From assembly GCA_015178975.1 (NCBI GenBank), contig WHVD01000005.1:620001-684000 (forward strand): a stretch of DNA of 64,000 bases, written 5' to 3'. Below are positions 1-9,913 of the stretch, in pieces (the first letter of the stretch is position 1; the number at the start of each line of letters is the position of its first letter). The notes beneath the pieces were generated by a model. That model had not been told where the DNA came from. It did no database searches and saw nothing but the letters and a program-made list of their open reading frames with translations. The position numbers were made by a program, and so were the translations under genes. This stretch comes from Hysterangium stoloniferum (lineage: Eukaryota > Basidiomycota > Agaricomycetes > Hysterangiales > Hysterangiaceae).

Positions 1-1381
1 AACTGATGATATAGTGTTTTTAAAAACGCCTTCCGAGCAGAAATGTCTGCTCCAATATGGCACGTATGACAAATTAGACCACGAAGCTACACATGCCCAC
101 GCAGGAGTATTGGCATCCTCGTACACCATCCGCAAGGCACTCATTCGCAAGCATTATCTTCACCGTACGATAGTGGGCTACCTTGCTAAACATCCCAGCT
201 CAATTCTTGCATCCGCCGTGCCCAGGACATGGGATATCGATATATCATGGGCAGACGAGCTCGATGATCTCTTCACAGACGAGCTATGGGACCTCGCAGA
301 CATGATGCAATCGTCCCCAAAGCGATGGTTCATTCTTAAGGCGGGAATGGCAGACGGTGGCAACGGGATCCGATTGTTCAACTCGAGAGAATCACTTTAT
401 GCCATTTTTGAGGAGTTTGACGAGGAGTCAGAGGCGGGGTCTGCCTCCGATGCACCAGACATCATCACGTCGCAATTGAGACACTTTGTCATCCAGGTCT
501 CTTACTTCGCTTTCCCCCCATTACCTTGCATTGACTTTCATCTATGTTATGCAGGAATATCTCGACAATCCTTTGCTCGTGGATCCGTCGCAGACTGCCC
601 TTTCGCCTTCCACTTCACCGGAAAGGTTACGCCCATACAAAGTGAGCCACGTACATGTCAAGTCTGCTGAGGCACTTCTGACGGCTTTTGCGAAAGTTTC
701 ATCTGCGTGCCTACTGTTTGGCCTCTGGCGCACTCACCGTATATCTATGGTCACATATTCTTGCATTGTTTGCAGGTGTGCCCTACTCGACACCGAAAAT
801 GGACGAACATGGACGGATTCCATTGTTGGCACACCTCACAAATACAGCGCTACTTACCGCTGAACACGGGGAGAGTGGTATCCGACTACTCTCGGAGCTC
901 GCAGGGCATTTTATTTCACAGTGCTCCCCTGACAGTATTTTCACAGAGTCCGATGTCTCTGATATAGTTGATCAAATGGCTGATATACTTGCGGAGACCT
1001 TCCGTGCTGCATTGGGCTCACCAGTCCATTTTCAAGTGCGTCCTTATCGCTCTGCTAATTTATGCAATATGAATTGTTTGCGGTCGTCAGCCACTGCCGA
1101 ATGCGTTTGAACTCTTCGGTGTAGATTTCCTTGTGACACATGCGCCGGAGGGCTTCTCTGGGAAGTCTCGCTTTCGAGTGTCGCTCTTAGAAATCAATTC
1201 GGAGCCTGCTATCGAAAGGACGGGACAAAGATTGCAGTGGATATTGCGCGATATGTTTAAATCCATCGGCAGAGTTTCCGTCGGACCTTTTTTTAACCAG
1301 AATGGTGATTTGTTGAACGACTGGGAAGTCGGGGAAACGAGAGAAGGATTCAGAAAGTGTCTCCAGGAAAATATTCGTTGA
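1..1381 (+). CDS. Tubulin-tyrosine ligase family protein, 5' end outside window
   Basis: ATP-grasp ligase of the tubulin-tyrosine ligase (TTL) family, related to yeast Pby1. The reading frame is already open at base 2, so the gene starts upstream of the window. Four exons join in phase: up to 496, 555-641, 697-1035 and 1091-1381, with introns of 55-58 nt bounded by GT and AG. Family landmarks are a lysine in WFILKAGMADGGNGI, the stretch FVIQEYLDNPLLVDP across the first intron, KFHLRAYCLASGALTVYL across the second, and the metal/ATP-binding end LLEINSEPAIERTG. The stop is TGA at 1379-1381. TTL proteins ligate amino acids to protein termini; the real substrate here cannot be read from sequence. 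Confidence 0.9.
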
Positions 1382-2378
1382 CTGCGGCAGCATGAAACAA
1401 AATATTGTCGAACATTGTTTTTTGATATTGACTCTTGCAAGGCAGCGTCCCAAGTATTCTTCTATGAAACTTTAAAACCAACTTCCAGGTTTCTATGCCA
1501 CTGGTGTCCAACTCGAGGAGGATGGGATACATCTTAGGTCGGTCTTCTCAGTATGACAAGATGGACATGTCGATTCTGGAAGATTACATGTGATCTGCAG
1601 CGTCATAAGAAACTCGCAGAAAAAAAGGAATCTGCAATAAAGGTGGAAACGGGCCGATTTTAGAACACAAGATTGCAATTTGATCATCTTGACTTTTTTT
1701 CGACTATTATTCTGTAGCTGGAGTCAGATTTGGGAGTTGAGGAATACTTGGATGAAATGGGCGGCACCGGTGTTTCTGTTGAACATGTGCTGATTCACAG
1801 CGGTTCCATTTAGGGTAAAATTTGAGAACGGTGATATACAAATATGCCTGATATGGGGTCACCGTGACCATAAGGACAAATGTGCTGGCTGGGATGGCCA
1901 AAATATCAAGACATTGATTGCTACGGTGATGATGGCACCAGAACCCTAGATCTTGTCCCAAATAGCACAGAAAATTTTCACAATTATGAGTTGCTTCGAT
2001 CATGTGTGGGATCAAATATTTGTGAAGTAGAAACTATTATTAATTGAAAATCGAATCGCACACCACACCAGCGATCGGAACTTCGGAGAATATAGGGATT
2101 CAGTCATGTCATACTGAGAGGTTGCACTTCGTCGGTATTACTAGCAGAACAGTACGATAAGGCAATACTATATCTATAAGATATATGTTTCGGTCTGATT
2201 GCTATACGGTAGGATATCTCGCCTATCGATGATACAATCGGTACAAAAGGGGTCACAATATTGAACGTGTCAAAATTGATTCCAGGGAGTGAGGGCGGAT
2301 ACATCCGTGCGGGAGTAATAGATACGACTAAGAGACCAAAGGAAATCTTAAAAGGGGGGGCATGTGGAAATAAAGCGG
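1382..2378. other. Intergenic, no gene recognised
   Basis: About 1 kb between the ends of two convergent genes. Reading frames on both strands are short and show no family motif. A run of G lies at about 2353-2359 near the end of the repeat-precursor gene. I see no RNA gene or mobile element here. Confidence 0.5.
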
Positions 2379-2967
2379 CTATTTCCAATCAGCGCGTCTC
2401 CAGTCTGCTGGCTGCCGGGGGGGGGGAAAGAGTGAGCGGGATGCCTGGCACGGGCGATAGGGACATACCTCGGGCTCGCGACGCCAGTCCGCGGGCTGTG
2501 GCACACGTCTCCAGTCGGCAGGCTGAGCTTCACGCCTCCAGTCGGCAGGTTGGGGTTCACGTCTCCAGTCAGCAGGTTGGGGCTCGCGCCTCCAGTCGGC
2601 AGGCTCGGGCTCGCGTCTCCAATCGGCGGGGGCAGGGTCCCGTCGCCAGTCAGCAGGCGCAGCCTCTCGTGCCACTACAGCAAGGACCGGTTCTCGTCGC
2701 CAGTCGGCCGGCTGACAGGGACAGGCTCTGTGAGGGTGGAGACAGAGGGGAGACAGCAGGACGTACCTCGGGAGCACGTCTCCAGTCGGCGGGCGTAGGC
2801 TCACGCGCAGCAGAGTCGCGGGCGGATATTTCATTCTGGGAGTGCTAGGAGAACACGGTGAGAAATGGGCAGAAAACGCGGGGGAAGGGGGTCGTTACCG
2901 GAGTGGGCAATGCGGCAACAAATGCAATGAAGAAGAGAAAGAAGGCTGATAACCAGGAGGTCAGCAT
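2379..2967 (-). CDS. Secreted Kex2-type repeat precursor (PADWRR repeats)
   Basis: Not a family I can name; the architecture is that of a KEP (Kex2-processed repetitive protein). Four exons read on the minus strand: 2899-2967, 2767-2844, 2469-2711 and 2379-2411. The three introns are 54, 55 and 57 nt, all phase 0 with GT/AG ends. The 140-aa product starts MLTSWLSAFFLFFIAFVAA, a clear signal peptide. After a short linker it carries ten PADWRR units with a 9-residue period and ends RRADWK. The tripeptide ADW is invariant in all eleven positions and is followed by RR, or by terminal K. Between RR and ADW nearly every spacer is two X-Pro or X-Ala dipeptides (EPQP, EAQP, VPQP, DPAP), the substrate type of Ste13-like dipeptidyl aminopeptidases. 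Two introns fall exactly at repeat boundaries. I infer release of many copies of one short peptide, possibly ADW itself. No UstY-like or other tailoring enzyme gene is seen nearby. Confidence 0.82.
2469..2711 (-). repeat. 27-bp coding minisatellite encoding PADWRRxxx
   Basis: This exon is eight copies of a 27-bp unit, the first extended by nine codons. Each copy encodes PADWRR plus three variable residues (EPE, EPQ, EAQ, VPQ, DPA). Substitutions between copies are mostly silent or confined to the three variable positions, which suggests selection on the core rather than mere recent slippage. Confidence 0.9.
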
Positions 2968-3797
2968 GGTGTAGGAGAGTGAATGAGAGTTAAACGATTG
3001 TGAGAGGAGTGAAGAGCATGGGTCTCCGGGTTTTGTATGGTTTAGAAATATTTGGGAGAGCATGTGCCAAAGGGTACCAAGGATAAGGAACCAGGGACAG
3101 GCCCCACGCTTGCCACTATTGTATCCAATCTCCGCGACTCGCCTAATTCCAGTGTTAGACTAATGTGGCTGCACCGGCACACATATGGCGCAAATTCTGC
3201 CGCGTTCGATACATATTGTGCTATCCAAAATGTCAACCAAGTCTCATGAAGGCATGTGAGTAGATCCTCTTATAATAGGTCCGAATTACTACCTATTACA
3301 TTACTATTTGATGGATCGTGCTTATTTAAAGATGATCACTATTTAGATGACCCGAGGTTTCCTTTTTGGGATCCTTCTTCTTCTTGTGTCAAGTGGCCCG
3401 GGAGTACTTGCACCAATTGGTGCGAGTCATCTGCTTCACAAAACACTCGGAACATCTTCATCTCATTAACCGCCCCAATTCCTCACTGCCGCGCATAGCC
3501 GGTTAAATATGCTCATTCGACTCAGCATTGCCACTCATCATGCCATCATCAGCACTACACATCACACGACTATTTAAACCCACATAAGCACTGGTACTCC
3601 CCTATAGTATAGTGTAGTGTACCTTTATCATAGTTCAATCTTGGGCCCAAGCAGGTCCCAGATCGATAACGATCTCGTCTCCTCCAACAATAAATCCAAT
3701 GCGCGCGGTAGTACCTGATTATCGTCGTGAAAAGTCTGCTTAGTCAACGTTCCCGCGCTCGACATGATTGCCTTTTTCGATACTCACTGATACTTGC
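2968..3797. other. Shared upstream region of two divergent genes
   Basis: 830 bp between the start codons of the repeat precursor (minus) and the Myb/zinc-finger gene (plus). No convincing exon was found. A pyrimidine-rich stretch and TATA-like sequence near 3605 precede the plus-strand gene. It probably holds both promoters, but I could not identify specific sites. Confidence 0.45.
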
Positions 3798-5984
3798 ATG
3801 GCCGACAAGAGCACTGTCCCTCGTCCATGGTCCCAAGAAGAAGACGATCTCCTCAGGCAGGCAGTTAACACATACGGCGACGAACCGGGTGTATGGAAGA
3901 CAATAGCAGAGTCTGTCCCAGGTAGGACGAACAAGGCCTGTCGCAAGGTACTCTCATCCAATCCTCAATTGTCATTTCTTGTTGTTCTCATCCGTGGCTT
4001 CAGAGATGGTTGCATTCCCTCTCCCCTCTTATTCGCAAGGTATTCTTCAATACGTCATCATCTCCCATCTTTGGCCTTTTGTCTCAGTGGCAACACCTAG
4101 ACTCCATGGACCCCCGCTGAAGATGCCCAACTTCTCAAACTATACGCAACCCACCAACCCCCTCGATGGTCTCTCATCGCCAAACAGATTCCCGGTCGTA
4201 CAGACGATGCATGCTCAAAGCGCTACCGTGAAGCACTCGACCCACGGCTCAAACGAGACAGCTGGTCCTCGAATGAGGACGCCAAACTCCTTGAATTGAC
4301 GGCCCAGCTCGGCAGTAAATGGACACAGGTCGGACAGGCAATGGGCCGCAGTGGTCTCGGCTGCCGCAATAGGTTCGTCTCTTATCCGACTGAATTATTG
4401 TGTACCTGGATCATTTCAACATCATTCCTGCATTTGTCCAACTAGATGGAGACTGCTCCAACGAAAGCAACGTTCCAAAATGGCGCCTAAAGCTCCTGCA
4501 GCCCAGCCTTCTGAACAAGACATCTTGGAATCCCTTTCTCCCTATAGCGTCACCCCCGAAACCTACGCGTCTAATGCTATTGAACACACTGTACTAGCTT
4601 TCCCCTCTACTACTGCGTCATCAGATACTTTTTGTGCCCAAGCTAACGGGATAGACTACGGAACTCAAGATGTCGATCAAGTCCTTTCCCCTATTGATCA
4701 CGAACATTATTCCCACTTGCAACCAGTGCCTTGCACCATATCCACCGTTTCTTCTCTAAGCGATGCTCTTGTACAGACCCTCTCCTCACGTTCGCAGATG
4801 TATCCCAATTCTTCTACTTCGCCACATCCTTGGATAGATCCCGACCTCTGTTCCGTAGCTCAGACCTGCCATGACCCTGCTCTTTCTGATCCTCTGGTTA
4901 ATTCTCACGAGGACTCGCCATTTACATTTAATGAAGAATATTGTCACTCGTCACCTAATAGCCATCATGACCTTGGTCTATCCTTGACATATCCCCACAA
5001 CGACGATCACACTATGAATTATGTTACCGACCCTGACTCTTCTACGCAGTTGATTGAAAATGCTGAACCCGTGTCGCTTACAAGCACGCTTAAGCAGCCT
5101 CGGAAGCGTGGTCGGATTAGTAAGATTGCTGCCCAGGAACAGGAACAACCACGGCTCTCGTCGCATCTTCCAGCGGACCTCGAGTGAGTGTTTGAAACCA
5201 GTCTCGGAAATAGCGAGTGATGGTATGACGCCCTGACCAAAACCATCTTTCTTCTTGCTTATTGATAGGCGCACAATCTTGCCGTACGCTTGTGGCCATT
5301 CAATGTGCTGGCCTCAATCGGCGCACACTGGCTCCGCACGTTTTGCCACTGCATCTGAACTGGCAGAACATCGGAAAACTGCGCACACCGGAACGGATTC
5401 CGCAGATACGAATGTAGATGAGCACTATAAACCTTTTAGATGTGCTCTCGAGGGCTGTGGGAAAAGTTGGAAGGTTAATTTTCATGACATGTTCTTATTT
5501 CCACGTAACACTGACCCTTATCACACTTGTAAGAATATAAACGGGATACAGTACCACCTGCAGATGTGTGTGCCTGGCATCTCTCCGCATATAAACTCTT
5601 TCACATATGACACCTTGATTTCAGATCGAAAGCACACTTCCAAACGGCGTTGAGTGAAAAACGCGTTCGAACACAGTCCTCTAACGCCTCTGAATCTGAT
5701 GCCGAAGCCAATCAAATGATCGATGAACGCGCGCACGAGGAGGGCGTAGAAGCTGCCAGCACCCGAAAACACCAGACAGCTAAGGACTTCACATGCCCAC
5801 ACGAGGGCTGCCCGAAAAGCTACAAACAGCGCACTGGGCTCCAATACCACTTGGATCATGTAAGTCTGCTTAACACGGACCATCGCGCGCTTGGCAAACC
5901 TGTTTTATGACACAGGGCCATCCCCAGGATGTTGCGCAGCTCCAGATCATTCCGCCCGCTTTGATGCGCAAGGCTGGACTTTAG
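3798..5984 (+). CDS. Three-repeat Myb / C2H2 zinc-finger transcription factor
   Basis: Eight exons join in frame: 3798-3947, 4004-4039, 4101-4372, 4446-5183, 5269-5473, 5534-5565, 5625-5859 and 5916-5984, giving about 578 aa. The N-terminus has three SANT/Myb repeats: WSQEEDDLLRQAV to ACRKRWLHSL, WTPAEDAQLLKLY to ACSKRYREAL, and WSSNEDAKLLELT to GCRNRWRLLQ. A Ser/Thr/Pro-rich middle follows, then a basic patch PRKRGRISK. The C-terminal half has C2H2-type fingers: a degenerate CGHSMC finger with downstream histidines, FRCALEGCGKSWK with YHL, and FTCPHEGCPKSYK with YHLDH. The two conserved fingers resemble SFP1-type fingers. Expected role is sequence-specific nuclear DNA binding; targets are unknown. 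The combination of both DNA-binding modules in one chain is unusual, but every splice joint is phase-consistent. Confidence 0.85.
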
Positions 5985-6811
5985 CCAGAGGCACTGTACC
6001 CAGTCGCACGGCAGGGGCTATGTCGCCGCCCGATATAGCTAGACCGGGCGGCCAACTAGAACACGACGGGCTGTGTTGCGCAGTTCGCTATTGGATATGG
6101 GGGAGCTGCTGCGTTTCTGATGTGCGATGTCTCTCTGAACAGGCCAAGGTTCTGTCAACCATAAGGAGGCTCAGATGCTCCTCAGACTCGACTTCTTTCA
6201 TGTGGCGCGCTTAAACGTTTAGAAGCGACGCTCCTCGTGTGTCTGTGACTGCTTGAGAGTATAAACGTCATTCCCTAGATATAGATGTATTGATAGTCTA
6301 CGCATTAATAGTGTTATTATACTATGTAGAGATGATCAATGAAATGTTTGTGCTCATGTTTCACGCGCGAAAAATGTGACGATCGTCAGATCTCAGGTCC
6401 CTCCGCTAGAGTCTCTGCTGGGAGATGGGTGCGTGGCTAGTAGTCAGCTCTTAATTCAGGGAATGGCCTGATTGGTAGGCAGGTAAGTAGCATTCAACAG
6501 AACTTGCGACGAAAACGATCGCTTTGCTTGTCGAATTTAACGCCGACGGTGGCATCGCAATGTGCCCCGTGCTACTCAAGTGGCTCAAATGGCTCCAAGG
6601 GGTGGCAGAACAGACCGAGTACTGCGATACGGTACAGCGGACACTACTCGATGCGGGCCGCTGCAAACACCCATGTCATATTTTGTACGGCGGAAAACAA
6701 GCCGTGTGCACGACACAAACAAAGTGCCGCCGCCGTTTCCCATGCGGGGGAAGCGCCGCGCCGGCGAATCGGCCGCTGGTCCACGGCCACGGCAGCGTGT
6801 GTGTGCGGGGC
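5985..6811. other. Intergenic between convergent genes, GC-rich at right end
   Basis: About 830 bp. From roughly 6690 the sequence becomes strongly GC-rich and stays so through the last TIM10 exon. The open frames there are mirror images of GC-rich DNA without family motifs. I see no supported gene. Confidence 0.45.
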
Positions 6812-7261
6812 TCATGCACTCGGGGGACTGGACATCGCCCCGGGCGCAGCGCCCTGCGCCTGCACGCGCTCCTCGACGGCTTTGTGGACGCCGAGGAACT
6901 TGGCGACGCAGCGGTCGAGGCACGTCGACTCGCCCTTGCTGAGGTCCGGCTCGGCATAGCGGCTGGCGATGCACTTGTTGTGGCATGTTCTGTGGGAACG
7001 TCAGCGTTCGTGGTGGAAGCCCTCGGGCTTTGAATGTCAAACGGTTGCGCACGCGAGCAGGTTGTTGAACGTGTTTGTGAGGAGTGTCAGTCTTAGGCGG
7101 AAGGTCGGTCAGTTGTTGTGCGAATTAAGCTATAAATGAAGACTTACTCGACTAGTGAGGTGTCTAGTTGTGCTGAATCGACACCAGTTTGATCACCCTA
7201 CCTATCAAACTGTATTTTAGAGTTGATATTGGGTCCTAACATATATAGATTTTGGAGTCAT
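6812..7261 (-). CDS. TIM10: Mitochondrial import translocase subunit Tim10
   Basis: Small-Tim chaperone of the mitochondrial intermembrane space that, with Tim9, escorts carrier proteins to the TIM22 complex. Exons on the minus strand: 7148-7197, 7053-7091 and 6812-6989, with introns of 56 and 63 nt. The joined product contains the twin CX3C motif: CHNKC and CLDRC, with ASRYAEPDLSKGES between them, and a short C-terminal tail ending MSSPPSA. The segment before the first cysteine pair reads ELTLLTNTFNNLLAT. The start is uncertain. I place it at 7261 as a 7-codon exon (7241-7261) joined by a short 43-nt intron; another upstream start is possible. The last exon is far more GC-rich than neighbouring genes. 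Confidence 0.8.
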
Positions 7262-7508
7262 TGCTCTACCATACAGCAATGCATACAGGGAGCACAACAA
7301 AACAGAACCACAAATCAAGTGAGTAGCAAGAACAACTTGTTCAGACAGTTTTCTAGATAGTGATTACTTAATGGGATGCAAGACCAAAGACAGAGGACAT
7401 GGTGCAGGCAAGTGACACGTTACAACGTCACGACATACATGTTTTTGGTATAACGGTATATTTAGCGAATTAACAGTGTGTCCTTTACACACTCCCAAAA
7501 ATGCAGTG

Positions 7509-9230
7509 CTACTTTTTAACCCATCCCGTTTCCAGACCAGTTGCAAAACTCAGCCGTCCTCCGACAACGAATTTTTCCTCCATTCGTTTGTTTGCTTTTC
7601 CCCAATCCATAACTAAGTTGCACAGCGCCTCAAGCGTTGTCCACGCAGGTCTATACTCTAATCCGCCTTCTGCGGCGGGTTTACGAGCACGAGAGTCATC
7701 AAACACCAAATGGACTTGAGTGAGATTGAATAATGAGGGTTGCAAAAATATTATTTCACCCTGCATTTGATGAGACATGATATTCGCTAACAAAAGCCGG
7801 CAAAAAAAAACTTACCTTCACCTCCGGTAGAATGGCAGAAAGGATGGGATGTAATAGGCGGAAGAGATAGTACCCTTCGACGATATGTGCGAGTAGTAAC
7901 ATAACCACCGGGGGGGAGTCATGAAACTTGGTCTCGACACTGAGTGCGGTCAAAACATCATATAAATCTCCGAAGGAGATGGGCGGATTAGGATCTGCGA
8001 CATTGAAAGCCTGGCCGCCGATGTCCGGCCTTGATTTCGCAGCATCTGCCATTTCTAAAATGCGTTGCTCGTAAAGCAAATGGGCCAATGCGCAATTTTC
8101 CACATAAACGAATGACTAGATTTAAGGTTAGTAGGGATAATAGCCTATGATGTACGGACATACTTGGATAATGTGTCTAACCCACGTGCTGCTTTCATAT
8201 AAGCTAAATAATTATCACAAGCGGGGTGAACATACTAATTAACTTTTCGGACTAAGTAGGCACCGGCAAGCATGTCTCCACCGGGACCATAAATGCCGTT
8301 TCCAGGACGAATGCATCCTGTCCGGAGCAGATTTCCGTTGGATAACACAGCCCTGTCTGCATTGCGGACAAGTCGTTCAGCTTCAGCCTTACTGGCTGCA
8401 TAATTGGAAAAGAAGTCATTATGTTTGACTGGTAATGGGGTATCATCATCTAACACTTGTACAAGACCCTTGGGATATTTCTGCCACGGCCAAAGCCAGA
8501 AACGAGTGCTACGAGTGGCGACGGAAGCACTAGAGGTATAAATCAGGACGTTTGCGCGGATGACATGGCAAGCCCGGATCACATTCTGAGTTCCTAGGAC
8601 ATTAACACGTGTAGAGAGAGGGAGGAGAGATATAGCCCGCTCCCAGAAACGAATATTAGCAGCTGGTCATAAGTCGGTAAATATATACTGCAAATAGAAT
8701 AGCTTGGGATGTACCTGAATGGAACACAGTCACAGGGCACTCACTGGTTTCTCCATCGTCCCAAGGGGCTGTGAAGCCGCTCAAAACCTCTTCATAATTC
8801 CCTATATTAGCTTTATAAAAGGCCACCTGCGATGCAGTGCCGGTAGTGAGGTCCTGACGAGTCGGCGCACGAATGTCTATAATTCTTATTCGCTTTGGAT
8901 CTTCACCTCGTGCTATCAGCTGGATCACAATCCAGCCTAAGGTCGATCTCTGAGTATGCTGATTTCGAGAGAATAGCCTTTTGACCTACCTGATAGAAAG
9001 CCTGCCCCACCAACAACAACGTATCGGCGCCCTGTTTTGGGGGGAAGCTCGGGAGAAATGGGGTTATTGCTGAGACGATCGTATGCCTCGCGAATATCAG
9101 CATTATTAAATCTCCCCGGGTATATGGAAAGTGCTTCTCTTGGGACAGAAGATAGCGCTCTATTAACATGAAGCAAGTAAGCAGCCAATGTGAGAAGCAC
9201 AGCTGCTGTGCCAACCACGGTAATATCCAT
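7509..9230 (-). CDS. 3-beta-hydroxysteroid dehydrogenase / sterol C4-decarboxylase-like (ERG26 family)
   Basis: NAD(P)-dependent short-chain dehydrogenase of the 3-beta-HSD / sterol-4-alpha-carboxylate 3-dehydrogenase family, probably ER membrane-bound. The start at 9230 gives MDITVVGTAAVLLTLAAYLL, a membrane segment. The Rossmann glycine motif VVVGGAGFLS is split by an intron and continues GWIVIQLIARGEDP. The catalytic YAASK lies in the third main exon (8235-8582), preceded by YTSSASV. Further exons carry FVYVENCALAHLL and GGQAFNVADPNPPISF (7756-8103) and the C-terminus LTQVHLVFDDSRARK up to the TAG at 7509-7511. About 430 residues, normal for the family. Whether this is ERG26 itself or a paralogue cannot be decided from sequence alone. 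Confidence 0.88.
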
Positions 9231-9913
9231 AATAAGCCTGAGGCTGCCTGGGTATGATAAAAAATAAAAGTACAAAGGTCCTTACACTGTAATTAATATA
9301 CCCTTATGTAAGGGGATTGGACAGTGGTATTGATTTGCGAGAAATAGTATCAAGAAACAAGGGGGCGGCGCAACGGGAATCTTTAACGATGGGAAAGAGT
9401 CGGCTGGAGGTCTAAACAAAAAACAACTTGAGCTCGTAATAGTATTACTCCTTTTGTTCCAGAAGCATTCAATTTAGTCCGAAATTCCCAATAGACAGTT
9501 AAAACCAATAATTACTAGATTAGCATGTTTTTCCACTGGTGTCTGTCAAGACGTATGCCACTCTTCTCGGCACCATCACTTATTCGTGCCGAAGATTGCA
9601 CTGATGTTCACGTGACCGGAATTACCATAAATGGAAGATTGATGGCAGGGCCCCTTGCCACCTTTGGTCTGTGGCCGTATCTTTTTTAGAGTTTTGAAAA
9701 CAAGTTGGGACTAAAATGGGACGCATTGAAACTCAGAAAAGACGAGATTTTCTATAGGGTATATTCAGCTCAGAAGTATTTAAGCATATTTATGTGTGAT
9801 TTTGTGCTTCATGTATAATGCTCCCGAAACGATATTGCCGAAGATAGAAAATAGGGATTAGCCGAGGTCTTAATTTCCCCTTTGGTAAAAAAAAAAAAGT
9901 AACAGCTTCCGCT
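9231..9913. other. Divergent upstream region, no gene seen
   Basis: 683 bp between the start codons of the dehydrogenase (minus) and UTP4 (plus). It is AT-rich with an A run at about 9888-9899 just before the UTP4 start. No coding signal or RNA gene is apparent. Confidence 0.45.

Noticed and set aside
1..2967. TTL ATP-grasp ligase next to the repeat precursor as a RiPP pair
   Set aside because: ATP-grasp ligases do modify some bacterial repeat precursors, but this TTL keeps normal family motifs and lies about 1 kb away in convergent orientation, so proximity alone is no support.
3256..3498. 80-aa frame upstream of the Myb/zinc-finger gene
   Set aside because: No motif and no splice partners; it lies in the presumed promoter region.
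6524..7033. 169-aa plus-strand frame over the TIM10 region
   Set aside because: It is the antisense shadow of the GC-rich TIM10 exons and has no motif; the minus strand encodes the twin CX3C protein.
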